Origin: Hedera helix
Lineage: Eukaryota; Streptophyta; Magnoliopsida; Apiales; Araliaceae
Assembly: GCA_947179155.2 (NCBI GenBank)
Contig: OX359278.1
Coordinates: 21,787,244-21,851,243, forward strand
Length of the DNA: 64,000 nt
Direction of reading: 5' to 3'
The translations under genes were made by a program, and so were the position numbers. The notes below the pieces were generated by a model. The model ran no database searches. It was not told the origin of the DNA and saw only the letters and a list, made by a program, of their open reading frames with translations. This document shows, one piece after another, positions 12,090 to 24,407 of the stretch; the first letter of the stretch is position 1, and the number at the start of each line of letters is the position of its first letter.

Positions 12090-12557
12090 AGTATTTTTTG
12101 ATATTTTTCATATGAAAAACATCGCTATAAATCTTTAACGACGATTTTAACCGCCGTTATAGGTTTATAACGACGATTGTTATGTGAAAATATCAAAAAA
12201 TATTATGAAAATATCAGTTTTTTATATTTTTTTAATATTTAAAAGGTCTATAATTATGATTGGCGACCATCGCTATAGACCTTTGTGAAGGCCTATAACT
12301 ATGGTCGGTGTCTCCCGTCACTATAGACCTTTTTTAGTAGGTAAGCAAAGCACCTTTAGCAACAACGATTATAACCGTCGCTATTCATATGCACGGTTGT
12401 TGATAAAAAAACATAAACGCGTTTTTAGTCGGCCTGACTGTCGATGTAGATGTGTAGGATTGTTGTTATAGGATTTACCGACAGTTTCTATGATGGTGGT
12501 TCTTGACCATTGTTAATACTTTTAGCGATGGTCAGTTATAAGTCATTTTCTAGTAGC
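12090..12557. mobile_element. Non-autonomous DNA transposon with repeated subterminal motifs (CACTA-like)
   Basis: The words cgacgattttaacc, cgctatagacc, ggtcggtgtc and gcgatggtcag recur on both strands. The right end, read on the minus strand, is CTACTAGAAAATGAC, close to the CACTA terminal form. An internal arm (tgatatttttcatatg near 12100 against gtgaaaatatca near 12185) is inverted. No transposase is present. Family assignment is inference. Confidence 0.5.
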
Positions 12558-12559
12558 AA

Positions 12560-12790
12560 AAAGTCTTGGTCTAGCCTGGTCTTAAGACCAACCTAACCTA
12601 TAGTCAATAGGCAAGCCCAATCTTCTCAGACTCGATTCTGAACCGTTGATTCAATCGGTTAAACCAAGAATTAGTCGGTAAAATGAACCAATTTTAACCT
12701 TAGAATCAAAATTAACAAATAACCGTTTAAAATCGTTGGCCCAGTAGTCGAATCGTCCGGGTCATCGAACCTCACGATTTTTTTTGATTC
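12560..12790. repeat. Dispersed repeat fragments
   Basis: The part at 12565-12615 (gtctagcctggtcttaagacc) resembles the hAT-like fragment at 13735-13946. The part at 12630-12780 contains gaaccg/cggttaaacc words seen in short plant transposon relics. Boundaries are unclear. Confidence 0.3.
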
Positions 12791-13010
12791 ACAAACTTAT
12801 ATTAAAATAAAAAAAATTTGAGTTGTCATGCAGAGGAGGCATAGCGCCGGACTTTAGTTTCAGTAGTAGATGAGAAATGGTATTAGGAGTATTACTTTTC
12901 CCAGTCAATTGGCCTCGCCGTTATATTTGCTCCAACACTATTTGTCGATCGAGTGCATAAACTTCTCCTCGCCGCCTTTATTTTTTATAGAGTCTAATGG
13001 ATTTATACAA

Positions 13011-13120
13011 GGAGGTGATTTTGTGAAGAAAGAAAGAAAGAGAATGAAAAGGTTAAGAGATTCATACGAAGAGGTGATTTTGTGGAGAAAGAAAGAAAGA
13101 AAGAAAGAGAGAGAACGGAA
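13011..13120 (+). repeat. GA-rich tandem duplication, about 60 bp
   Basis: gaggtgattttgtg followed by an (agaaa)n stretch occurs twice, at about 13012 and 13071. It makes a 105-codon frame on the plus strand that is a by-product of the repeat. Confidence 0.6.
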
Positions 13121-13734
13121 GAGTGAGAGATTTACAAAACTCGCCGACTTACTTTTACAGAGCTTCAACCCCTACTTCTTTATTTAATTACTTACCAGTA
13201 CGTCCAGTACTACTACTTCACTATAATCTTCTCATTCATTCATGTCCACGTATTAGTCAAAGAGTTTGACATTTTAGCTTTTTTAATTAATCTATCAATT
13301 TATTTATTTTTAATAAGTTAAGAGTTTAAAATATATAAATTTAGTATTTATTTAAATTATATAAAATAAATATTGTATAAATAATTTTTTTAATAAATAA
13401 ATAAATTAATTTTATATATTTACTAAAAAGTATATATAAGATTAGGACAAGTACTTGATTATATGTTATTTATTACCACTGATGATTACCATTTCTGATT
13501 AATAAGGGCATATCCTACAAGTGAATATAAAAGTATAATAAATACTATAATCGATCTCAGTAATTTGTCAAGTACAGCTATAACTAAATCTCACACTTTA
13601 TAAGTGAAAAAAAAATATTTCATAATAAAAAAATAAAATTCTATATTTGAATAATTTATAAATTTTATACTTTTAAGTCCTATATTTTTATTATCTTATA
13701 TTTAAAATTAAAAATTATAAATAAATAAAAAAGT

Positions 13735-13946
13735 CTGACCTAAGCTTAGACCAACCATGACCTGGTCTAGGCCTAATTTGGCCTGTACAATAGACTTTAA
13801 ATAGACATCGGTTTTCTTCTCAAAATTCAATCTAACCTGGCCTATTTGGAAAAAAAGTCTTAGGCCTGGCCTAGTTAAAGAGTCCCAACCCGAAAGGCTT
13901 GGACTAGACCAGGTCCAAAGGCTTATTTGTGCACCTCTGACAGAGT
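13735..13946 (-). mobile_element. hAT-like transposon fragment
   Basis: Read on the minus strand it starts CAGAGGTGCACAAATA, the form of plant hAT terminal repeats, then runs through repeated gcctggtc/aggcctag words. The opposite terminus is not evident. Confidence 0.4.
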
Positions 13947-13949
13947 TGG

Positions 13950-14390
13950 ACATTTTTGTGAGGTAGCAATTTTATCTTCCATTAATGTCATATTGTCATT
14001 GCATCAAATTAATAATTACTCTTACGACTTTATGTGATTTACAAAATGATTATATTACTAAAATATTAAATTATTAATTATGTAAATCCAGCATCATAAA
14101 AATAAAATACTAAAATTAATATATTTTTCCTAAATTAGGATGACGAAGCACGCATTGTTATTTATTAATTATTCAATAAAGATCTTTACTTATAATCATT
14201 TATTACTAAACAAAAGGATGTCTAAGTAGTGAAAAAAGAAACTATAACAAATTTAATAATTATTGATAACACAAACTTTGAATTGAATATGTAATAACAA
14301 CCATTTAAAAATATGGAGTTGTTTTTAAAATTTAAAGAGCAAGTAAAGAATACATTTTTAACTAAAATAATTCGGAACCAAACGATTTGA
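13950..14390. other. AT-rich spacer, nothing recognised
   Basis: No coding frame, repeat or transposon terminus can be supported here. Confidence 0.5.
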
Positions 14391-14397
14391 ACGGAAC

Positions 14398-14505
14398 TGA
14401 ACTAAACACGAACTATTCGTGAACATAGAATTCGATATCTTATATGAACTTGAACTAAACACGAACTATTCGTGAACATAGAATTCGATATCTTATATGA
14501 ACTTG
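14398..14505 (+). repeat. 53-bp tandem duplication
   Basis: Two essentially identical 53-base copies start at 14398 and 14451 (tgaactaaacacg...tatatgaactt). They sit in a block of ttcgtgaac/gttcatgaa words that looks like an old short transposon. Confidence 0.85.
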
Positions 14506-15138
14506 ACTCGATATTTTATATGAACCGACTGAACTAGAAACAAACCAAACCTGTTCATGAATAATTCAATTAGTTTGCGAGCCTATTCACAGGTTTTGTA
14601 GCTAACATTTATATATGTAGCCAGGAAGATTGTTTTAGCGCTACCATTTATGACATTTGCATAGAGAGGAAAAGCTGTCTATAGCTGATTTGGAAATTTG
14701 CAACCCGTAGAATTTTCCTTTTTGAAAAGGAAGTTATGTTTAGATTTCATCTTATGTCCTCAAAGAAAAGATTCTGAGTGCCATTAAAATCTATAAATCC
14801 TTAAGATCATCACAGAAAATCCAATTTCAAGCAACAAAAGCTTGAAGCAACAAAAGATTCGTATTATTATACGGTGTGAACGATTCTATTTACGTGCTCT
14901 GCAAATACATATGGAGTAAGGGCATCCACGATCATTAGTGTATATCATGGTTACAAGAAAAGTTGATTGACTGGGATACGCGGAAGAAATTAATTAAGTT
15001 CGAGGAGCGCTACCAATGGGGTATAGACTGCACCAGGCATTTAGTTCTTGATTCAGAATAATAGTACCCATTAGGCAATAAGAGTTCCCTGGATTATGTT
15101 AATAAAGTTTAAAATGGCACCATAAGCCCAAAAGATCA

Positions 15139-15144
15139 TTTATT
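15139..15144 (-). terminator. Candidate polyadenylation signal of DUR3
   Basis: AATAAA on the minus strand, about 100 bases past the DUR3 stop codon, a normal distance for a plant 3' UTR. Plant poly(A) signals are loose, so this is a candidate only. Confidence 0.4.
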
Positions 15145-15240
15145 TCAAGAACAAGCTTAGTGCTATTGCTGTCACTTCGGAATTTCTGCAGAGTTGTGCC
15201 GTGCTTCTTTTGCAATTACACAGTCCATTTACAAGCTGAT

Positions 15241-16971
15241 TTAGACAGTAGTGGAGTTACTACTTTGCTGAGATGCTTCCTTCTTCTTGGCTTTCTCTTT
15301 TTCAAGCAAGTAAAGTCTCTCGGCATCTGGTACTGACAACATGATCGTGTGAAGCTTCAAATTTAATTCGTCGATCTTTTCCATGAGCCTATCATTTGTA
15401 AACATGCCAAGAACGACACTTTCGATTGTTTTCCAGCTTTCCATTAATGGTAAAGCAATTATTACCACGGATCCAATGGTACCCCAAGCAATGGCAATGA
15501 CTGCCCAAAATGTGAAGTATCCCTTGCTGAATTGCCCTGCATAAATTTCATCAACCAGATTTCTCATCTTTTGGACCTTGAAATTCGACGATTTCTTGGA
15601 GCAAATTTGAGAAGAAAAATTGTTCGCAACACTTGACGCTAGATGCTATCAGAAACTAAAAATGAGTCCTCATATTTACTTTCAAAATTTCACTTTTACG
15701 TCATCACTACTAAACTAAAAACTCAATAAATTTGGGAGCAAAATGAAACAAAAATATATCTGTGAAGATTGTAAATTTCACAAACGGGGCCCATGTGTGG
15801 GCCACAGAGAGTATCGGTTCATCTATTACCTTTTTTTTCTTAACAATTATGTGAATTTTACTACAAATATTTAGATAAAGGAAATAATTTATATGTCGAC
15901 AAATTCATGACGAAGTTAAATTGCGATTTACGTGAAACTGTAAGCGATAAGGATATAATAAATTAAGGTGGGGTCATTCTTAACTCTATCCTATCATATG
16001 TATCCACTTACGTTGGTGTTTACAATTGATATAAATCTGTCATACCACATTCATATTTAGTAAGACTCTTTATTTAAATAAAATGTTCCCGAGTGTTGAA
16101 TGTACCTGCAGGTAGTGAAAGCACAGGCCACACTATGACAATCACAAAAGTAAAACCAACACCCCATTTCAATATCCATCTTTTAGCTCTGTTCAGTTTC
16201 TCCTCCTTTAATTCTTCGGCTGGCAGTTCACTCTTTTCCTTTTCAACCATTGTTATTTGCCTAGTAGTATCCCAATCATAGTTTTGAGGCCAGAAAAGAC
16301 TACAAACAGCATGAACAGCTCCACCAGTAAGTATAGAAACAAGGTTTCCAGCAAGCATTGGTGCATTTTTACCAGTAGAATCAAGATTTATTCTGCCATA
16401 CTCGATCCTTGCAACCGACAACCAAATGATAATCCCGAGAATGCAGCCTATTAGTGCCCCAAGAATTGCACCAATCGCATTTGCTTTTCGCCACAGAAGC
16501 ATGAAAACTATGGGAAGAACTGCTGAGCCAATGAATACTCCCATAGCAAGATACATCCACGAAAGGGAAACTCCAGCCTTGTTCAACATTACTGCCAAAA
16601 TTCCCATGAAACAGCCAAATCCTAGGACAACACCTCTGGACACTTTGAGGATTTGTTTTCCTGTTGCGTCAGGATTTATATAAGTCCGGTAGATGTCATA
16701 CGTGCATAATGAGGAGACAGCAATTAGCTCGGATGATCCAGCAGATGTCACAGCCCTATCATCACATGGAAAAACTTTAGAACACAAAAAAAAAAAAAAA
16801 AAAAAAACAGAATCACTATTGTTACATTTGCCTTGAATTATTGTTCGGGTTCAACTTTTGACCCGACCCGAATTATTTTGTGCAACAATCCAAAAGAAAA
16901 GAAATGAGGTTTAGCGGTGATAGGTGGTACGAATCTGTTATGTTATTTGGGTCTATTATGTTTTTAGCCCG

Positions 16972-17025
<54 letters not shown>

Positions 17026-20000
17026 ATTGTAGGGGTAGGGTGTTTTTGGTATTCTTTTCTTTCTTGGTTTTGGTCGCTTTTAGAGAGATATTCACAACTT
17101 GTATTCTTCACACTTTGATATAGTAATATCTTCTGCCTCTCGCTTATGGATTTTCCTGGTTTGGGTTTTGGGCATAAATCGTGTGTTCGTCTTTAATTTT
17201 TTTCGTTGTTTTCTGTGTTTGCCATAGTTTGTTCTAACAACTACCATTTACAAGAAAAAATAAGATTGTAACTCACATAAAAAGCATGGTTAGAAGAAGA
17301 ATGGATCCTCCTTTTCCCATCAAGGCCACGGCTGTAGCTGGAGGAACAAGGCCACGACCTGCCTCAACCGCGCTTATTGGTAGATCAAGAGCTAGTGCCC
17401 CAAGACCGAGCGATGTTGCCAAAGAAAATGGAACTGCAAACCAAACTAGGCCACCCAACAAGTAGCCCTTATGAGTTGAGGAAGGTCTGGCAGCAATGGC
17501 ACTCACCCAGTAACCCTACAATCAAATACTTCAACAAATCTTAGAATGAATCAAATATTACATACTGCAAAGAGGCTAGTACTCAGTATGAAACAACTTA
17601 TAAAGTGCTTTTTAGATCAGCCTTACATATTTAAGCAAAAAAGTGTACTAAAGTAGAAAGGGTACTTAACACTCTGTTTTTTAGTTTTAAAAGGGACGGA
17701 AAAGAAAGAAAAGGATGGAAAACCCAAGTTTTACGTCCAATTCTCTTGCTTCTGAGCTTTTTAATAAATAAAAATGAAAAGAAATGGATGGAAACTCAAA
17801 CTTTTCTTGCCAAAGTTTTCCACTAAAAAATGGACGGATTTGAATGGAAAACTAAATAACACAAGCAAATATTTTATAATTCTTATTTTACCCTTTACAC
17901 TACAAACAAAATAAAACTAATATAAGGGCATAATAGTAATCTGAATGTTAAACTTGTTTTCTTTCATTTTCCTTTATAAACGCGGTAGCAACATGAAAGA
18001 AAAATTATAAATTTTCTATTATTTTCTTTTCTATAATTATTTAAGTTTTCTGTTCTTATCTTTTTGGTCCAAAATCTCATAACATAAAAACGCATAAGCT
18101 AATCAGGTTTAGGATCTATTGATATTCTGTTTGTATTATATTAGTTTATTGGCCATGGAGAAACATACATTGTCAACAAAAACTGTTCCGAAATTGCCAA
18201 CTATGTTGATTATCCCAAAAACAAGTCCCCCTGAACTCAACATTGTGAGGTAAGTCCCTTTGTGATTTCCACTAACTGGACCACATGATTGCCCAGTGTG
18301 TGAGACTGGTTGTTGACAAATTCTCGACTTGCTTGAGACCTCCAGAAGACGTCTGTATACAATGCTAGGGCTGCCAAGCTCACTGCTGGCTGTGTAAACT
18401 AGGTAGACAAATATCACTAGAACCACATGCACTGAAATAAAAATGAAAAGGAAAGTATCCTTGAGATGAATATTTAGTAGCTAAAAAGAAGTAAAGAAGT
18501 ACTTGTGGAAGGCTACCACCATAATGTAACTTAGTGCTTGTTTGTCTACCAGCTTATGGAGCGTTTAGTGTGTTTGGAGTTTCAAATGCATCTGAGAATC
18601 TTATTTGTTTATAAGCAATTTATTCTAAACACGGTTTATTTAACTCATAAACGTAGTGTTTGGAGCTCAAACGCACTGCACCATTTTTAGTGTGGTGACC
18701 AAATGCAATAAACACAACCGTTGCAACCGCTATAAACTCTGGTAACCCAACATACCCGTCGAGTTTTAGGGTTTGTTTGGCTATTAGCGTTTGCAACGCT
18801 TACGGAGGTACTGTCTTGCGTTTGATCCTCAAATGCCGCATTTATGAATTAAATAAGTTGTGTTTGAAATAAGTTACTACTAGACGAACAAGATTTTTAT
18901 GTGCATTTAGACTTCCAAACGTTCCAAACACTATGTAATTAAACAGAAAAATTATAGAGTAGAGAATACCTATTACAGAGTGAATATAGCTTGCCAAGAA
19001 GGTTGCTTTTAACCCTCCAGCTAGTGTATAGACAATAACTCCAAGAGGTATTAGAAAACTTGCAGCATAAATGTTCACTCCTGTGAGTGCATTTACGACA
19101 GCAGAGCCACCAAGAAGAAGCATAGCCGTAACAATAATATTTGTTAAGAAGCAGAAAGTAAGAAATACAAGATGAGCCACAGTCCCCCATCTGAAAACAC
19201 GTAAGTTTTTAATCGATTGCTTGCCTAATATATCTTTGATAATTTTAACCATTTTGTACATATATAACATACCGAGCCTTCACAATTTCACAAACAGTAT
19301 GAGCATGAGGAGCCTTTCTTTTGATTTCTATGGCCATTACACCAAACAATAGTACCTGTTCAAAACTGTTGTTAGAGCTCATTAACAAAATTTATCCTAC
19401 TATATTTTATTTTATTTTATTGGTGGAGATGAAAGAAGGTATGGCATGTTTACACATTCCCCTTTAGTTTGCCACAATTTTGAATTTATATAATCTGAAG
19501 ATAAACTAATTAATGTATGTTGAAAATGAGTGAAAAATATTGTCAAATAGGTGACATGATCTCAATCACAAGATAAAGAGAAATAGATATAATTATTTTA
19601 GAGATAATCCTTTCATTAGTCTCCAAATTATAGCTGTTTTTTATGTTTAGCCCCATACCAAATTTTTTTGTGCATTTCGTCCTCAAACTATAATTGTTTT
19701 TCATGTTAGTCACCAAACTATAGCTGGCTATCACGTTTAGTATCCATTCAATAGCTGCTTCTCAGGTTTAATCCTCAAAGCATATTTGCTTTTTATGTTT
19801 AGCCCCCTATAATTGCTTTACTTTTGTAAGGTTAGATTGAGATTTCTGAAATTATAAAGTTTGAGGATGAAATACATGAAAAAATTAGTTAACGAACTAA
19901 GCGTGTAAAACAACTAGTTAGGGGACTGACGAAAGAATTATTCCTTCATTTTAAGCATACACAAAAAATAACTAGTTTATGTGCACAAACTATACACAAA

Positions 20001-22827
20001 AAATTGTGCACCAACCGTAGGACCCATATATTTATGACTTGCCAATAAAAATGTGTAAAACATCCAATTCACACTTCTTATTTTCACTCTCTTTTTTTTT
20101 TATAACTTTTTGTGTACAATTTATAGTTTGTGTCTATAACTTTATTTTAAATTTTACACAAACTTCTTGCTGAACAATAATCAAAGAGAAGAGACTAGGT
20201 TCAACATGCCTGGATGGTCGCCCCGCTAGCATACCAGAAAGGACCACTAACTCCATATTCCCAGGCAACATTGGAGCTTTGTAGAATTGTGGCAGCCCAA
20301 GTCCACTTCATGAAGTAAATATGTCGAAATCTAAGTTAGCTTATTATATAAAAACCTTGTACAAATAGCAACAAGTAGCAATTTAGACACTAATTTTACC
20401 TGAGATACAATAACACTGGCAATGAGTCCTGTTTTCACATTTCTGCCTGCTGTATTGAACCATTCTGACGTGTGGCGTGATCCAACATATCGTTTCTCTA
20501 GCCATACCTGATCCAGCATAAAATTTCAGAGTCTATGATAAAATTGACACTGCAAATTGGAACTTCTAAGCTTCAGTAGTTACTTGTTTCCCCACATATA
20601 AAGGTAGGCCTTAACATGCTCCAAAATCATTAACTATTAAGTAGAAAGCATGTGATGACTACGTGGTCATAAGTGTTAATGTTTACGTTGCCAGGGCCCA
20701 TGCTAGGATTTGTTCAGTTAGTAATGTTTGCAGCTTGCGGCAATAGCATTTGCAGTATTAGCAGCAATAGCGTTTTGTACATTTAGAGCTCCAAATGCGC
20801 ACCATTTTTGGTGTGTTGCGTTTGAGACCCAAACGTTACGTTTATGAGTTAAATAAGTTGATTCCAGACGAACAATATTTTCAAGTGTGTTTGGACTTTT
20901 AAACGCTCCAAATGCACCCAACGACTACTAGCTAATGGAGCATTTAGTGCATTTGAAATTCTAAACACACTTGATAATATTGTTCTTCTACAAGGAGCTT
21001 ATTCTAAATGCAACTTATTTGTTTCTAGCTCAAACTCAATGCACCATTTTTGGTGTTCTATCCAAATGCACTAAACACTACCGTTGCAAATGCCGGTAAA
21101 TTGTACATACCCTAAATGTTGCAGTGTAGGAAAAAAATGAGTTATGTACAACTAGGACAGAGAGCTACCAGAGTTTGGTCATTGCTATGTACATTTTTAA
21201 CTTTAAAGTTGTACTAGAAAAAACCATAGTGCTAGATTGCTAGGTCTATTTTTTCATAATCTACTGTCAATCATTCTATTCCTTGAAGAGAACAATAGAG
21301 AGTTTTGTGGCAAATAACTTATACATTTTCTCTTCAGTAGAACAGAAATATTGGAGCTTGAAAATAGGTACACAAGAATCGTAGATATCGACGTGATCCT
21401 AGTTAGCACAAACAATTCTACGATTAATAATCACGATTAATAATCAGGAGAAATTGTTAAATTAGATTTTAGTGTTCATATTTTATTGAATCACACACCT
21501 AGTAGTTGAAAGAGCTATTAGAATATGCAGTTATCTTTCCAGTAGTCAGGTCCTTAGAACTTTCATCTTCTTTCCATGTTGCCATTATTATAAGTATTGC
21601 ATCCACATCTAAAAACTCCACTAATAAACTGGTTTCATGTGACTAAATACCAAACTAATCATCGGATAAAATAGTCCTTAATGGTGTTAAATTAGCACAA
21701 ATAGTCATATCTTGATCATCATTTTTTGCAAACACACGTGTTATACTTTACGGTTGAATGTGGACTGTCAATTGATAGAAGGGGAAGAAAAAGGGTAATA
21801 TTTATGCAGCTCATGAGATTCGAACATTCTTCAAGTCAGCAAGAGGATAGTAGTTTTTTACCATGTTACAATTATTTCTTTCTGGTTTAAATCTAAATCC
21901 CAGTGGCATAACACCTAATATTGAGTTAAAGCCAAGAAACTATTCTATTATCACCTCCAATAATTGCTAGAATCACTTCATAAAATAGTATAAGCTTATA
22001 CCTAAAAATGAAAAACAGAAAAAGACCGACAAGTGTTTTTACCAATTGTTGGAGGTCAAACAAGAAAGTCAACACCACAAAAATGGATCCTGATTCCAAG
22101 AAGTTTGAAATAAGCAATCAATTTGAACAGTTTATAGAAACGAGTAGTACTGATATAGTAAATAGTTGCATATCAATGACCTTTGTAATTTTAGTATTAT
22201 ACAATTACAACTATGAGCTATACAATGCAACTTGTTTCTATAAGATTGTTCAATTTAAACTGTCTGGAATCCAAATTCCTCAAATAGCGATGTTTGAACA
22301 GTTTATAGAAACGAATTGTATTGATATAGTAAAGAGTTGCATATCGATGACCTTTGTAATCTTAGAGTTATACAATCAGAACTATCAGCTATACAAATGC
22401 AACTTGTTTCTATAAGATTGTCCAATTTAAACTTAAACTGCCTGGAATCCAAATTCCTCTATAATAGCAATAAGATGGCTTAGTACCCGACATCTGTGAA
22501 AGGTCAGATGCACTCAGTTTTACTTCTATTTACACCAAACCATTTTCACGACTTTTAACGATGACAAAGAATTCAACAAGTGAATATCAAACCATGAAAA
22601 AAAATATAAAAAATATTGGGGAAAAAAATAAAGGATTGTACCAGGAAAGAGGTAAAGGCAGCAAAAAAGGCACCAAATCCAAGAATCACAGAATACCCAA
22701 CTCCCTGATTCAGCACTGCTTTTCCTTCAAAGAAACTACTCTGTCTCACACAACCTCCTCCACTGCTCCGGTAATACTTGCCGGAGAAATCGAAAGGTGG
22801 ACAGTTTGTTATGTTTTGGAAATCCAT
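15241..22827 (-). CDS. DUR3: Urea-proton symporter DUR3, nine exons, intact
   Basis: High-affinity urea/H+ symporter of the solute:sodium symporter family, an integral plasma-membrane protein that takes up urea under low nitrogen (family knowledge). Coding exons, minus strand: 22827-22642, 20507-20400, 20305-20210, 19355-19273, 19190-18970, 18431-18169, 17515-17277, 16755-16106 and 15536-15241. They sum to 2142 bases, 713 residues plus TAA, with every junction in phase and no internal stop; plant DUR3 proteins are about 690-720 residues. Recognisable blocks: NCPPFDFSGKYY near residue 8, WLEKRYVGSRHTSEWF near 64, TAMLLLGGSAVVNALTGVN in exon 5, NIVGNFGTVFVDN at the end of exon 6, and SAGSSELIAVSSL at the start of exon 8. 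Many hydrophobic segments fit a 14-15 helix transporter. The start is the ATG at 22827; the TTG just upstream is unlikely. Eight introns, seven GT-AG and one GC-AG (intron 3). Introns carry MITE-like and tandem repeats. Confidence 0.95.
16974..17022. repeat. (AT)n microsatellite in DUR3 intron 7
   Basis: About 24 AT units. The same intron has an A-run at about 16786-16807. Both could vary in length between individuals. Confidence 0.9.
17655..17875. mobile_element. MITE-like inverted repeat in DUR3 intron 6
   Basis: The left end (ctgttttttagttttaaaagggacgg) is matched in inverse at the right end (ccgt, ttgaatggaaaactaaataacac), giving imperfect arms around an A/G-rich middle. No protein. The family is not identified. 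Confidence 0.4.
18525..18930. mobile_element. Pair of inverted MITE-like repeats in DUR3 intron 5
   Basis: A block at about 18530-18740 (ggagcgtttagtg, aactcataaacg, gcactgcaccatttttagtg) is repeated in reverse orientation at about 18770-18925 (gaattaaataagtt, agacgaacaag, ccaaacgttcc). Related copies lie in intron 1 at 20690-21115, so this family inserted several times in this one gene. Confidence 0.6.
19356..20209 (-). other. GC-AG intron 3 of DUR3
   Basis: Exon 3 ends CAG at 20210 and the next bases on the minus strand are gcatgt; exon 4 begins GTACTATTG after tgaacag. Protein homology fixes the junction between glutamine 130 and valine 131, leaving no GT donor nearby that keeps frame. 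The intron also contains a block of diverged short repeats (about 19600-19940). Confidence 0.8.
19600..19940. repeat. Diverged short tandem repeats in DUR3 intron 3
   Basis: The words caaactatagctg and atgtttagtcc/ccc recur about every 40-45 bases from 19610 to 19815, then appear on the other strand near 19855-19930 (ttgaggatgaaatacatg, aggggactgacgaaag). It looks like an old terminal-inverted-repeat element. Confidence 0.45.
20690..21115. mobile_element. MITE-like copies in DUR3 intron 1
   Basis: Two abutting copies of the family seen in intron 5, in opposite orientation: one at about 20690-20925 (reverse: gagttaaataagttg, cagacgaacaat, aaacgctccaaatg) and one at about 20930-21115 (forward: atggagcatttagtgcatttg, caatgcaccatttttggtg). 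Confidence 0.55.
22122..22463. repeat. 171-bp tandem duplication in DUR3 intron 1
   Basis: Copies start at 22122 and 22293 with tttgaacagtttatagaaac and run to ctggaatccaaattcctc. They differ at scattered positions and by a few small indels. A 135-codon plus-strand frame across them is a by-product of the repeat. Confidence 0.85.
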
Positions 22828-23500
22828 CAAATAGGCAAGGCTGGTGCTTTTTTCAACATTGGTTGAACATTTTTTTTCCTATCGAATTTGGAGCAACAAG
22901 TATAAATTAAACAGCTCAAAAATGACTTGTTGCTTTGTGACGGTATATTCAATATTATAGCAAGTCAAACTAAGCATATGTTGTATGCTTATAGCTCATA
23001 TCATCGTTGGTACATGGAGGAGTCTTTTTTTTCCTAGGCTAATATAAGAATCTTCAATCGGCTAGCAACAGGGGTATTCTTTTTCTGTTGGGTACTGGAC
23101 TATGGGTCCCACATTTGGTGGCTTCCCCGCAAATTGTCAAAGTTGAACTTCGAAATTCTAAACAATTTTCTGTATTACTCTTGAATGATTGAGAGATTGG
23201 AAAGGCGTATAGAAAGTGAAGTTCATTTTTTGTGTATATGAGCTTAAGTGTGTGTTGAGGTGTACTTAAGATGTAATTATGATTTAGACAAATGTAAGGT
23301 TTTTGACGGTCGTTTAAAATTTCAATAATTTTGATATAAAGAAAATGATTTATTTGTTTTTTTTATTGCTTAATAAGATTTAATTATTTTTCAACCATTA
23401 AGTTCCTCTTAAAAAAAAACTAGTAATTGTCCGTGCTTACCTGAAGATACGACATAACAAAAAATTAAATTAAAATTCAAAAAAAATTATTATTATCTAT
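22828..23500 (-). promoter_or_regulatory. Upstream region of DUR3
   Basis: This is the only sequence between the DUR3 start codon and the next repeat block, so the 5' UTR and proximal promoter must lie here. I see no clear minus-strand TATA box and no recognisable nitrogen-response element. Confidence 0.4.
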
Positions 23501-23504
23501 ATTA

Positions 23505-23605
23505 TTATTATAAAATATAAAAAATTATAAATATTATTATTATTATTATTATTATTATCAATATTATTATTATTATCGGTATTATTATTATTAATATTAT
23601 AGTGT
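23505..23605. repeat. ATT microsatellite region
   Basis: Interrupted (att)n runs over about 100 bases, between the DUR3 upstream region and the solo LTR. Confidence 0.8.
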
Positions 23606-24096
23606 AAGGGTGTATTTGATTTTGGCGAAATTTTTTTATGAGATGAAATGTGTAATGACCACGAATTTCATTAGTCATTGTAATTATAATTAATAAAGAA
23701 TTAGTAATGAATTTAAAATTTTTGTACTAATTAATTGTGCATTAGATAATTAAATAAATGTACTTATGTGTGTGTATATTTATTTAAAGAATTAAAGTAA
23801 TGTGTATAATTAATTAAAACAAATCTAATTAGATTATATTTTTAAATCCAAAGGAGATGTTAAACTAGGTCAAAGATATTTACCTAGTAGTCCATGTAAT
23901 TAAGTTAATTACTAGTCCATGTAATTTATTTAAACAAGCCCAATACTTATTTTAATTAAAGGTAGTATAGTTATTTAAATGCTAGCCCAATGTGTGTTTA
24001 AATTGAGCCCAAACCAATTCAATGGATGAACTCAATATATTTTATCCTAGAGTCCAATATGGAGCCCAATAGGAAGTCAAAATGGGTTAACAATTA

Positions 24097-24097
24097 A

Positions 24098-24155
<58 letters not shown>
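24097..24155. repeat. (CA)n(TA)n compound microsatellite
   Basis: About 10 CA units pass directly into about 19 TA units inside the solo LTR. Confidence 0.9.
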
Positions 24156-24160
<5 letters not shown>

Positions 24161-24407
24161 TTAAATGTAGGAAAAATAAATGGAAAATGGCCAATTAAAG
24201 GCCATTTGGCCGGCTACTAGTGGGGCCCACCAAGGGTGGCTTGTTTGCTCTATGTTGCTTCACTTGTACACTTTGTCATAGTGGTTCAACCATCCTATTC
24301 ACTCAACTTGTCATTCAACTAGTCAATCATGGGAATAGTAATCTTAATTAGCACTAAATTCACCAACATTGGTGAATTAGTAGAGCTAATGAAGAATTAC
24401 CATACGG

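Noticed and set aside
12870..13187. 105-codon plus-strand frame
   Set aside because: The lysine/glutamate-rich part is translation of a GA-rich repeat, with no conserved words.
16093..16683. Plus-strand frames opposite DUR3 exon 8
   Set aside because: Antisense shadows of a long coding exon.
22008..22415. 135-codon plus-strand frame
   Set aside because: It lies within DUR3 intron 1 on the other strand and is produced by the 171-bp tandem duplication; no recognisable domain.
22895..22915. TATAAATTAA near the DUR3 start as its TATA box
   Set aside because: The motif reads TATA on the plus strand, opposite to the gene.
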